Assembly: GCA_963966185.1 (NCBI GenBank)
Contig: CAWZYM010000348.1
Span: forward strand, 177,001 to 241,000
DNA length: 64,000 bases
Origin: Rhabditoides inermis
Taxonomy: Eukaryota > Nematoda > Chromadorea > Rhabditida > Rhabditidae
Direction: 5' to 3'
Part shown: positions 13,157 to 23,032 of the stretch, piece by piece
Layout of the letters: the number at the start of each line of letters is the position of its first letter
How positions within the stretch are numbered: position 1 is the first letter of the stretch
The notes under the pieces: generated by a model
What the model was told of the DNA's origin: nothing
Databases searched by the model: none
Seen by the model: the letters and a program-made list of their open reading frames with translations, nothing else
Position numbers and translations under genes: made by a program

Positions 13157-15301
13157 GTGTCCTCATTCTCCAAACATGATGTCCTACCAGCAACTCAAGC
13201 AGGTGAGTCAGTGACCATTCTTTTTCCGATGACGTCATTTCCTGTCTAGGTCGTGCTGACTCGTCCGTTGTTCGAGTGGGAGGCTCTGGCTTCGCAGATC
13301 ATTCGAGATGACTTCGTGTCAGCAGCCGAGACCCAGCACGGCTGCCTATTTCTCAAGACTGTCCTCACCCGAGCTGCCACAGAAGGACAGGTCGGTCCAC
13401 TGACTCCGTTTATATTGCATTTTTGAATTAGTTGGATGGAAAGTGCAAGTAATCTAAGCGAATTCGGAGGTATTTATGTAGTTGATGACACGTTGGTAAT
13501 TTGGAATCAGAAATAGTTCAAATTAAAAATTAATATTTTATACATAAAACAATGTATAATCGAGGTGGTTAGTTTACAGGTAGTTAGTAGTCTGGGGCTC
13601 ATCGGAATATAAGGTTTTCTGAAGTAGTGACAACTTTCCAGCCCGGCCTTGTCCTGTCTCACGCTTGGATCTCGCAGCTGTGTGCTCACTTGATCCATCT
13701 GGCGACGCATGAGACCGGAAACTTCCTCGTGCAACACGCACTCACTGAGCACATCGATCCACTCTTCAAGGAAGAGATCATCGACAACGGCATACTGTGA
13801 GTCGGGGAGGGGAGAATGGTATACTGTAAGTCAGGGGAGAGAGGGAGTATGGTATACTGTAAGTCAGTGATGGGGAGGATGGTATACTGTAAGTCAGAGG
13901 TGAGAGAGGGCTATGGCATACTATAAGTCAGGGATGGGAAGTATGGTATACTGTAAGTCAGAAAGAGTACGGTATGACTATAAGTCAGAAAGAGTACGGC
14001 ATACTGTGAGTCAGGAAGGAAAAGGAATTTAGTATCACTCTCATTTCAGTGGCAACCTGCTCTCTCTCGCTCAGAACAAGTTCGGTTCTCACTGTGTGGA
14101 GAAAGCGATGGAGGGTGCTGGGAGAACACTGCGGTACGAGATCTGTCTGGAGCTGATGGATGGGTACAAGAGGAGCGAGTGAGTTCCCTGTTTCTATTTC
14201 CTTGTTTGTTCCGAATCTGACAACCTTCAACCCTTTCGTAGACACGAGAAGCGAGTGGGTTCCTTGTTTCTATTTCCTTGTACATATTGTTTGTTCCGAA
14301 TCTATCATCCTTCAAGCCTCACATTCACAAGAGGATCGAACGAGTTTCTTGTTTCTTCGTCTTTTTCCATGTAAAAATTTATTCCATCGACAAAAGAAAC
14401 TAGTTAATTTCCCGGATTTGGTTCGTTTCTCTTTGTATTCAGAATCTGACAATCAACCTAAACCTCTTCTTGTAGGCATTACGGAGACGCGGTGGACATT
14501 CTGATTTTCGATCAGTTCGGAAACTACGTCGTCAATCGATTGCTGCGGATGGTCGACTCGGAAGTGGAGGTGACATCATTCTTTCCGTCTGCTCTCATTC
14601 TATCCATTTCAGAATATCGATCCGAGAGACGAGAAGTTCGATCGATTCTGCGACTGGAAGGACCGACTGCTCATCAAAATCAATCTCCACGCTGTTAAAC
14701 TGCACATGTGAGTGGGGTCAGGGTTACTGTAGAATGTGTGTCAGGGTTACTGTAGAGTGTGGTTAGGGATACTGTAGAGTGTGTTCAGGGTTACTGTAGT
14801 GTGTGGTTAGGTAGACTGTAGAATGTGGTTAGGCATACTGTAGAATGTGGATAGGCATACTGTAGAATGTGATTAGGTAGACTGTAGAATGTGAATAGGC
14901 ATACTGTAGAATGCGGTTAGGCATACTGTAGAATGTGATTAGGTAGACTGTAGAATGTGATTAGGTAGACTGTAGAATGTGGATAGGCATACTGTAGAAT
15001 GTGGTTAGGCTTACTGTAGAATGTGGTTAGGCATACTGTAGAATGCGGTTGGATGGTTAGTCATACAGTAGAGTGTGTGGTCAAAGTTACTGTAATGTGT
15101 GGTCAGGGTTACTGTAGAGTGATATGATTACTGTACCTGTGTCTTTTTAGGACGACAGCCGGCCGTAATCTGTTGGACCGTGCTCGCGCCATCCAATCGC
15201 GACGTCGCGTCCTCCGCCCGCAGCCAATGGAATTCCGGCAACGCCCCGCCCACTTTGCTCCCGCCCCCACGGATCCTAGGCTCTTCTACAACATGTATTG
15301 A
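13157..15301 (+). CDS. PUF-family (Pumilio/FBF-like) RNA-binding protein, copy 1
   Basis: PUF proteins bind 3' UTRs and repress mRNAs; each helical repeat reads one base. Exons: 13157-13201 (ATG 13176), 13250-13390, 13642-13796, 14050-14178, 14476-14569, 14613-14707, 15151-15301, all joining in frame. Four PUF-type repeat cores are visible: TQHGCLFLKTVL, HETGNFLVQHAL, NKFGSHCVEKAM and DQFGNYVVNRLL. The third carries the Ser...Glu pair typical of guanine readers and the second the Asn...Gln pair of uracil readers. Canonical PUF domains have eight repeats, so either upstream exons are missing from this model or the protein is short. The C-terminus is Arg/Pro-rich and ends NMY. Two introns contain small tandem repeats. 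A close paralogue lies at 55.8 kb. Confidence 0.8.
13797..14030. repeat. Tandem repeat in PUF intron 3
   Basis: Imperfect units of about 30 bp built around GTATACTGTAAGTCAG. The repeat is also present in the paralogous intron at 56,422-56,680, so it predates the duplication. Each unit resembles a 5' splice site context. Confidence 0.8.
14708..15137. repeat. 22-bp tandem repeat in PUF intron 6
   Basis: Roughly 20 imperfect units containing ACTGTAGAATGTGGTTAGG. A shorter version of the array is at 57,300-57,555 in the paralogue. Confidence 0.85.
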
Positions 15302-15490
15302 TGACATATGCCTGAAACAGTGTTGAAATGTTCATATTATTTTTTGAGTATATTTTATTGATCAAATAAATGTGATTTTCATGACGCAAATAATTGGAAT
15401 GCTACGCGCACGATTTCTCTCGAGTTACATGTGACTGCGGTCAATCAATTTCTAGGGTCCTAGCCACCGGCATACTCTCTACTCTCTCTC

Positions 15491-15542
<52 letters not shown>

Positions 15543-15594
15543 CTCTCGTCTTGTCACACAACAAATCGATGCCATTTGCGCATCACAGTCACAA
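15302..15594. other. Intergenic, PUF to F-box, with (CT)n
   Basis: Contains an AATAAA-like signal near 15,365 and a CT tract at about 15,483-15,538. The segment from 15,340 on is homologous to 57,885-58,155. Confidence 0.6.
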
Positions 15595-16400
15595 TGTTCG
15601 CCTGCTTACCAACTGAGCTCCTATCCCGCGTGATTTCCCTCTTGTACCCTAGAAAACTAGGATGCGCGTTCTCTCATGCTCTCCTCTGCCAATGTGCTCA
15701 TCTGGTCTCCAATCGGACTGCTCATCAACTCACTGATCGTACATGGACAAGAGGTATACGCTTTTTGCCTCCTTCCATTCAGATCTATGGTAGAGTACGG
15801 TAAGTATAATAATTTGTCTACTGAAATGAATTCTGCGAGTTGCAATACCCGAATTTCGTGTCCTTCCATTACCCAATCATTCCACTTTTCAGGTCGCATT
15901 CGAAGTTTTCAAAATAGTTTTTCAAACGATTTCGACGATTTCAAAATAGTAATCCATATCAGCGAGATTTGCGCTTCTTTCACGATGTTGTCATTGCGAT
16001 TCTGCAACGCTCTCGCATAAGGGAACTGGGGTGAGTACGTGAGTATGAACTAAAAACTATATCACCTTTTGTATGTATGAACTCTGTCCCTGTTTACATG
16101 AATAATATGAACCATAACACTGGTACATTTTATATATAAAATAAGTTGTTCAGAATGCGCACTGGGCGTTGGACTCGTGGGAGACAATCATCAATGGGCT
16201 GGCGGGATATCGTGCGAGCGTGAAACCACTTCGAATGGTATTTATAACCGTGTCGCCAAAATGTTTTTTGAACCACTGTTTCAGGAAAACGATCAACACA
16301 AATCTTCAACCGTCGCTTTACAATTTTGTCAATTCATAAGCGCGACAGAGATATCTCATGAATGTGTATCTTTTATGCTCTCTCTCACTCTCTCTCCCTG

Positions 16401-16460
<60 letters not shown>

Positions 16461-16764
16461 AACTCGCTTCAAAGGATTTATCCGGACAATGTAATCTTGC
16501 CTGATCTTCAGGTTGGAGTCGCTTTTGTTCTCGTCAATGAAACCTCCTTTTGAAATTGTTTAAACGTGGAAAAATGTCTGTATTTTTAACAATTTTTCTG
16601 CGCAAACAGAACTTCAAAACTCGTCTTCATTGAAGAGAAAGAGAACGGCCCCATCCTGAAGATCAGGGAATAATACATTGTCCGGATAAATCCTTTAATT
16701 GCTTCTTTGGTGACCCTCACTACGCATTACCACGAATACGAAGACTTGCTGATCCTGGATATTG
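15595..16764 (+). CDS. F-box-like protein (possibly degenerate)
   Basis: The first exon starts at ATG 15595 and encodes a typical F-box core (LPTELLSRVISLL) followed by a Leu/Cys-rich helix region, as in substrate adaptors of SCF ubiquitin ligases. Later candidate exons include about 15925-16030 with an FFHDVVIAILQRSRIREL segment, 16150-16236 (AHWALDSWETIINGL) and about 16697-16764, which resemble the leucine-rich or FTH-like part of nematode F-box proteins. A MITE sits at 16471-16696, between candidate exons. Exon joins are not all resolved in frame, so this may be a decaying gene. The paralogous block at 58 kb has lost it entirely. Confidence 0.45.
16380..16460. repeat. (CT)n tract
   Basis: CT dinucleotide tract of about 80 bp in the F-box-like gene. 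Confidence 0.9.
16471..16696. mobile_element. MITE-like element with about 40-bp inverted repeats
   Basis: The ends are inverted copies beginning AAAGGATTTATCCGGACAAT, extending inward with a few mismatches to about 40 bp. Total length is 226 bp and nothing is coded. It interrupts the F-box-like gene. Confidence 0.75.
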
Positions 16765-17135
16765 TGAGTGAATTAAGACATTCATAAAAGACGACAGAAA
16801 TCGAGTTCACACGGATGATCCTCTTTCGCCTGACCTGGTGTGTTTCTTTCATGTTTGTGTCGCTTTCAATTGTATTTCAGGTTCGTACCTGTGCTGCACT
16901 ACGCTTGTCTCTCTTCAGTAATCTTGTCGATTCCGCGGCTTTGTTATCCTTATCTGCGGAACAAATCACAACACAGATGCATCACACTGCCGTACCAGCA
17001 GCAATTCAAATGTACCAGCAGCCATTCAAAACAAAATGCCGTACCAGCAGCCATTCAAAAAAAATGCGTCCTTTTCTCGTTTTTGACACTTCACAAACTA
17101 CTTTGGACCACACATGATCTCTGTAGCAAAGACAA

Positions 17136-17874
17136 AGTCTTTAAAATGAGCGCGGATTTGGCGAGCCGAATATTGTCCGGAATAAAATTAATATTCGGCC
17201 TTTTTATCCGGCTCCTAAAAACTGTTCGGTTTTCCGGCAAATCAATATTGAAGTTGTCAGAAGTAAAAAGAAGAGGAGTGCAAAGAGTGAGACAGTGGTC
17301 ATACTGTAGCAACGACAGAGTCTTTACTTAAAATTAGCGCGGATTTGGAGAGCCGAATTTTGTCCGAAATAAAATTAATATTCGGCCTTTTTATCCGGCT
17401 CCTGAAAACTGTTCGGTTTTCCGGAAAATCAATATTGAAGTTGTCAGAAGTAAAAAGAAGAGGAGTGCAAAGAGTGAGACAGTGGTCATACTGTAGCAAC
17501 GACAGAGTCTTTACTTAAAATTAGCGCGGATTTGGCGAGCCGAATTTTGTCCGAAATAAATTTAATATTCGGCCTTTTTATCCGGCTCCTGAAAACTGTT
17601 CGGTTTTCCGGAAAATCAATATTGAAGTTGTCAGAAGTAAAAAGAAGAGGAGTGCAAAGAGTGAGACAGTGGTCATACTGTAGCAACGACAGAGTCTTTA
17701 CTTAAAATTAGCGCGGATTTGGCGAGCCGAATATTGTCCGGAATAAAATTAATATTCGGCCTTTTTATCCGGCTCCTAAAAACTGTTCGGTTTTCCGGCA
17801 AATCAATATTGAAGTTGTCTGAAATAGAAAAAAAGAGGAGTTCAAAGAGTGAGACAGTGGTCATACTGTAGCAA
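17136..17874. repeat. 187-bp satellite, left part (about 4 units)
   Basis: Tandem 187-bp units, recognised by recurring GCGCGGATTTGGCGAGCCGA and a GTGAGACAGTGGTCATACTG motif every 187 bp. The array continues at 38,324, beyond the LTR retrotransposon that split it. Left units differ from right units at several positions, for example in the AGTAAAAAGAAG versus AATAGAAAGAAG stretch. Confidence 0.92.
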
Positions 17875-18823
17875 TGTCGCGGACGCGATACAACCACTAT
17901 ATAGACTAATAGAATGACTATGTAACTACTATATAAATATGTATGTACATTTTATAACTACTAGTAATGAATTATAATCGATAAACAATCGATAACGATC
18001 AATAGATTTAATTCTGGCTACAACGAAAGTCTCCCGCCAGGCGCGATGGGCGGGGCCAGAGAGTGGCAATGTGACCACGGTTAATCTCGCATGATTGTCA
18101 AACGGAATCCGTAGTATTTAAAATAGAATCAGACGGCACCGATGGTCCCGGACCGACAACATTCAATACATGACCGTAACCCATTCCGGAGGGTATATAA
18201 GCTCTTCCAGGATGTACAGAAAGATCACTTATCCACACTTATCCGACTTGCGACCGTCAGGCGCGGTGAGTGGATGCGATAAATCAATGAATCGAATGAA
18301 GTGGATCGACATCTGAATGTAAATCAGGGTAAATGTAAACCGAACACACTATGATAAATTACGAGTAGTACAGCGGATTAAATGCAAAAGAATGTGTTCG
18401 CAGTGGAGTGAATCGGAATATGATCACGCCAGTATCGCAGAGGTTCTGCACTGAGCGTCCCTTCTTCCCCTTCTTCAGCAGCCGATTGCCCGGTGGATTC
18501 CGAGGCGCTGCGTGCGTTGTATGGCCATGCAACCCGGTGGATTCCGGGGGCCCGCACTCCTACCGCATCAAGCATCAAGTCTCCGTCGCTGGTGGATTCC
18601 CGACGAGAGCTACCGTAACCACTCACTGGAACCAAGAATACGCTACAGTATCCCGCTTCTTCTACAAGTACATCATCACCGTGCGGCTCTATCTACCGTA
18701 ACCCTCGTCCAACTCCTGTACCTCAACCACTTCAATAATCGCATGAATATGAAATAACAATGTATTGCAAATAAATAATGTTATGATTACGTGTACTTTT
18801 GGTGACGATCTTGGGTGCGCTCA
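17875..18823 (+). repeat. 5' LTR of the BEL/Pao element
   Basis: 949 bp, TG...CA. It contains a TATA box and an AATAAA-type signal near 18,771, and matches the 3' LTR throughout except for 7 extra bp near 18,573. Confidence 0.93.
18194..18200 (+). promoter_or_regulatory. TATA box in 5' LTR
   Basis: TATATAA in the middle of the LTR, followed about 30 bp later by a likely start region. The same box is at 37701-37707 in the 3' LTR, which could transcribe the downstream satellite. Confidence 0.6.
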
Positions 18824-18841
18824 TGGTGCATCGAGTCCGAT
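18824..18841 (+). other. Candidate primer-binding site
   Basis: Starts with TGG directly after the 5' LTR, as expected for a sequence complementary to the CCA end of a tRNA primer. I cannot assign the tRNA. Confidence 0.5.
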
Positions 18842-18907
18842 CCAGAAACGAACCCTGCAAATAGAATCATTAATAAAACACGGCCACCACTGAACCACTG
18901 AATCCAA

Positions 18908-20842
18908 ATGTCACGGAAGTACATTTTCGTTTCAGAGTTAACACGAGTACTAGCGACAAGCGACCAACACTCACGATATGCGGAAATGGAAGAATCAACA
19001 AAAAAATGGTTAGATGAATACAAGAACGACTTGAATGAATCGGTGGAGGAATACTATGAATTCAAGAAGGCTCAGAATATAAATAAATCGCTGCTCGTCC
19101 AGAACAATCTGAATGGAATAATCAAGAATCAATATGTCCACCTCGATCAAATCAAAATCTTGTATGATCAGCTGGACGAAAAGCAAAAGAAGGCAAGAGC
19201 AGCGGGCGACTCGAATGAATCGATAAAGGCGATCGAGGATGAACTTGAGACAATGAACATAGAACTATCACTGCACAAGGGAATAAAGGCTATTACTGAA
19301 ATAGGAATCTGGCTATCTCGCCACGACCCCATAAACGAACAGAACACGGGTGAAACGGTAGCTGATCAAACAGCTGCTATTCAACAGACGCCTCAAAGGC
19401 AACAAGAAATCGTCGCGCAGGAATTAATCGGAACTCAACGTCGCGTTGAACAACGCGCTGCCGCAGGAGGATCACCTGCGAGAATCGAATTCAATCACAT
19501 CGGAATGAACGCGCAGTCACCATTGAATTTGTCCGCGGAACTTGGTTGGAATGGAAACAGCGCAGGAGATAGCGAACCACGAAACAATTTCCGCTTGCGC
19601 CCGAATACCAAGGATATAAGACTGAAAGAATTCTCTGGGAAGGCAGAAGACTTTGAGCGGTTCTGGGACCTCTATGAAACATGTGTCCACAAAAACCCAT
19701 CATACAACACGGTGGAGAAGTACACTATGCTCACGTGCCTCTGCCCGAATGAATCATTGCTGAATGCGTTGCCGCAGAAACCAGAATATTATGATAAGGC
19801 AGTGATGCAGTTGCGCGCTAAATACCAGAATCCACGTCTCAATCAACAACGAATCTGGAACAAAATGAAGAGTCTCCCGAAATCGGGAAACAGCACAAAA
19901 TCAATGAGAATGACATACGAACAATTGTATGGTCTGCTGGCGACAGCGTGTCGCTACAAAACTGACTCGCTCACTAGCACGGATTCAGCATGGGTGACCT
20001 TCATTAGGGGGATCATCTTCGACAAGTTTCCCTCATCGCTCGTGAGGGAGATCAAAAAAGAACTAGAGATAAGGGAGAATAACGATTACAGATGCGGAAT
20101 GAATGCATCTGATGAAACGGTGACAATCGAAGAGACACTGCATATGGTGGAACGCCATATCCGAATTAATGAAAACATGAACGAATCCGACTCGGAAGAC
20201 GAGACAAAAGTGAATGCGGCCTACAGAGAAACGAACGAGGCAAAGTGCGGAATTTGCAATGAGTCTCACATCGGATTCAACTGCTCAAAAAAGGACAATG
20301 CAGCTTACTTGGCAAAAAGGCTTGTACAAGTGAACAATGCGTGTTTCACATGTTGGACCACAGGACATGCTGCTCATGCATGCCCCAACAAAATGACAAT
20401 CGAACGAGAAATGGAGACAAACAAAATTAGACCAGTGGCAAACTTTGGCACTCAAAATCAAAACCAGTCTCCCTACAACAGGTTCATGAACAATTACAAC
20501 ACAAACTACAATCAGAACAGAACCCATCAAAACTTCCAACGAGGAGGATTTCGAGGAGGAGGGTTGATGCCCCCGCGAGGAAACATGAATCGAGGAATGG
20601 CGCCAAGAGGTGGAATGTACTCTTCACCACACCGAGGTGGAATGGGTGGAATGAGGCAAAACAGTCGTGCACCTCAAAATATGATCACTAATGTGGGCGT
20701 GACGGAAACTGATGACGCTCACACAAATGAACAGCCGGAATCTGAATGGATAGAAGATCAAGCGGAAGAGGAATCATATGAGATCTCGCACGAAGACCAA
20801 TTTCAACATGAAAGTGAACACGGCGAGAATTTTCGCGACTGA
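18908..20842 (+). CDS. Gag of the BEL/Pao element
   Basis: 644 codons from ATG 18908 to TGA. Capsid/nucleocapsid polyprotein that packages element RNA. The N-terminal part is coiled-coil and Lys/Glu-rich (about residues 20-130). The centre resembles the Pao Gag core (FSGKAEDFERFWDLYE at about 240-255). Near residues 445-500 are two zinc knuckles, C-x2-C-x3-H-x4-C and C-x2-C-x4-H-x4-C. The tail is rich in Arg-Gly-Gly and Met and is followed by an acidic end. The next frame overlaps it by 65 nt, so Pol is probably made by frameshifting. The A-rich codon use differs from the GC-ending codons of the ORF at 33.8 kb. Confidence 0.88.
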   Translation: MSRKYIFVSELTRVLATSDQHSRYAEMEESTKKWLDEYKNDLNESVEEYYEFKKAQNINKSLLVQNNLNGIIKNQYVHLDQIKILYDQLDEKQKKARAAGDSNESIKAIEDELETMNIELSLHKGIKAITEIGIWLSRHDPINEQNTGETVADQTAAIQQTPQRQQEIVAQELIGTQRRVEQRAAAGGSPARIEFNHIGMNAQSPLNLSAELGWNGNSAGDSEPRNNFRLRPNTKDIRLKEFSGKAEDFERFWDLYETCVHKNPSYNTVEKYTMLTCLCPNESLLNALPQKPEYYDKAVMQLRAKYQNPRLNQQRIWNKMKSLPKSGNSTKSMRMTYEQLYGLLATACRYKTDSLTSTDSAWVTFIRGIIFDKFPSSLVREIKKELEIRENNDYRCGMNASDETVTIEETLHMVERHIRINENMNESDSEDETKVNAAYRETNEAKCGICNESHIGFNCSKKDNAAYLAKRLVQVNNACFTCWTTGHAAHACPNKMTIEREMETNKIRPVANFGTQNQNQSPYNRFMNNYNTNYNQNRTHQNFQRGGFRGGGLMPPRGNMNRGMAPRGGMYSSPHRGGMGGMRQNSRAPQNMITNVGVTETDDAHTNEQPESEWIEDQAEEESYEISHEDQFQHESEHGENFRD

Positions 20843-21801
20843 TCAAATCACATGCTCAGCGAGAAAAACAATCAAATCGGGAAAAGTTTCGCTAATGAGC
20901 GCGAAGGGAAAAATAAGAGTAAATGGAATGGTATGCGAAACGTATATGATGATAGATGGTGGGTCAAACCAATCATTCATATCTCGAACGTTGGCAAATA
21001 AGTTGAATGCCACAATATACGATGAGCGAGAACAAGAAGTGACTGTGTTTGGAGGATCAAAAGTGACCCGCAAAACAGGCACTGTAGCTGCTGTCCTCCT
21101 AGGAAACGAAGACATTGAACTGAATGTAGAATTAACAGTACAGGAACAAATTGTAGGAAAATACTTCACGTACGACGTAATGGAATGTGACCTAGTGTCT
21201 CTAAACACGCTGAACATAGAATTGAATTTAGGCAGCGAGCGAATAAATCCAGACATTCTCATCGGGCAAGATTTATATAATCAAATAATACCCGCAGAAC
21301 AACCCCTAGATTTACCTAGCGGTTTGAGAGCGACTAAAACAATTTTCGGCCACGTGCTTTCCGGTGCGTATAGGCCTGAAGAGAACAGTCACACTGAAAC
21401 GTTTGGCTTCGCGGCCATAAATGAGAATGAAACGCTAGAAAACTTCTGGAACCTAGAAACACTTGGAATAAAAGAATCCGAATTCAAAACTAAATCAGAT
21501 GTAGAAAAAGAAGTATGCGAAAATTTTTATAATACAATAATCCAAAAAGAAGACGGACTTCATGTACGTCTCCCTTGGAAGCCAGAATACGATCTAAACA
21601 AACCGAACGGAAAGAAAATAGGCAATAATTTCCGATTAGCCTATCGGCGACTGTGCTCACAAATTCAGAATTTAAACAAACCCGGTCAAGAAAAGGTCCG
21701 GGAGGAATACGCAAAAATCTTCGAACAACAAGAAGCCGCGGGAATCATAAGGCGTCTATCACCAGATGAATTGGATAGCCCTTATCAAATATTCTATATA
21801 C
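20778..21801 (+). pseudogene. BEL/Pao pol, 5' part: protease and start of RT
   Basis: Overlaps the end of gag in another frame. A retropepsin-like aspartic protease is suggested by MMIDGGSNQSFI (the D-x-G active-site position) near residue 55. The Pao-type linker and the start of reverse transcriptase follow (KPGQEKVREEY, then SPYQIFYIP). The reading frame is cut at 21801 by the CAC...GTG transposon and resumes at 30244. Removing the transposon and one target copy restores a continuous frame, so this is an interrupted gene rather than a decayed one. Confidence 0.85.
21797..21801. repeat. 5-bp target duplication, left
   Basis: TATAC immediately left of the CACGG end; the matching copy is at 30239-30243. 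Confidence 0.85.
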
Positions 21802-21815
21802 CACGGCGATTCACA
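21802..21815 (+). repeat. Left terminal inverted repeat
   Basis: CACGGCGATTCACA, identical to the reverse complement of 30225-30238. Weaker similarity continues for about 12 bp. Confidence 0.88.
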
Positions 21816-22475
21816 AGTGAATAAACTCGCTAGCTCAAAACAAGCGCGACGCGCGACGGGGCGGGGCTAAAAATGTAGCGGTCTCTAATCGGCGAGCATG
21901 ATGTCAGCTGAACTCCGCCCACTTTCATGGATTGGTCTCGACACGATTGGCCTGCGGAGAAAATAGATATTATTTAAAAGCTATTTCTTTTGTTTTCAAT
22001 AATTATGATGTTTGTTTATGAATAATTAGGCGCATACTTCCTAACTATAACTGCTATGTGTGCTTTATCTAATTGAAAGTACTTCGGTATGTCGTATTTT
22101 GCGTCGCATGTACATATATATACGATAAAATATAGCTGATTCTTTCCAATGTTTCGAAATGTTTGTATGTAAACTTTGAATCCGTCGCTGTTTTGTGATT
22201 TTGTTTTTTTTCAAAAGAGTGAGTGTAGTTTGTTGCCCTGAAATTGGAATAGTCTGCTTTAAAAGTCAGGAGCGCGCATCAAACTTCTCATTTCTATCAT
22301 TTGCCATTTGTCTCATTTCGATGAACATGAACGGTCTCTTGGTTTCTCATGAAGTGTATTCTCCACATAGCTGTCTTCTTTTGTTTACTCTCTGACCAGT
22401 CACCCGTCTCTCTGTGCTTTCGCTTCCCTTTTTTGTGCGCGTGCAATGCGGCAGCTGGCTGCTCATCATTTTTAT

Positions 22476-22720
22476 TATAGCATTCATTGTCTTGCCATTC
22501 ACCGGATTCTTGCCGATCGTGCGTTGTATTCGCATTCCGCGTTTGTTCGTCTGTTCTATTCGCGTCTTCATTATCCTGCCATTCACCGATCACTTGCTGC
22601 TTGTGTCGTGCAGTCGTATTTCTCGACTAGCACCGCTCATCTGTTCTAAACCCGCCTTCATTGTTTTGCCATTCACCGGTCTCTTGCTGATCGTGTCGTG
22701 CAGTCACGTTCCGCGCTCGT
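22476..22720 (+). repeat. Three subterminal tandem repeats of 84-91 bp
   Basis: Three diverged copies sharing TTGCCATTCACCGGTCTCTT-like and GATCGTGTCGTGCAGTC-like blocks, starting near 22,482, 22,565 and 22,656, just upstream of the transposase start. They are candidate transposase-binding or promoter repeats. Confidence 0.65.
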
Positions 22721-22778
22721 TCGCGACTAGCCGCGCAATGTATTTTCCCGTTCTTAATCGTATTTTCTAGGTAGCTCC

Positions 22779-22970
22779 ATGGAGTCAACTGGTGACCATG
22801 AAAAGCCACCATGCTTCCTGTGTTCTTCAAAGTCCGTGGCCGAGGTATGTCACTATCACTTCCCTTACTATACGTATACGTTTGCTTTGTTTCAGATTTC
22901 TAAAGGCGCTTTATGGAAAGAAGCGCGACAGGCTCTTGACGACGACAAGACTTCTCTGAGGTGAGTGAAG

Positions 22971-23032
<62 letters not shown>

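Noticed and set aside
20843..21262. Minus-strand ORF over the protease
   Set aside because: Shadow of the BEL protease/RT frame, with no independent support.
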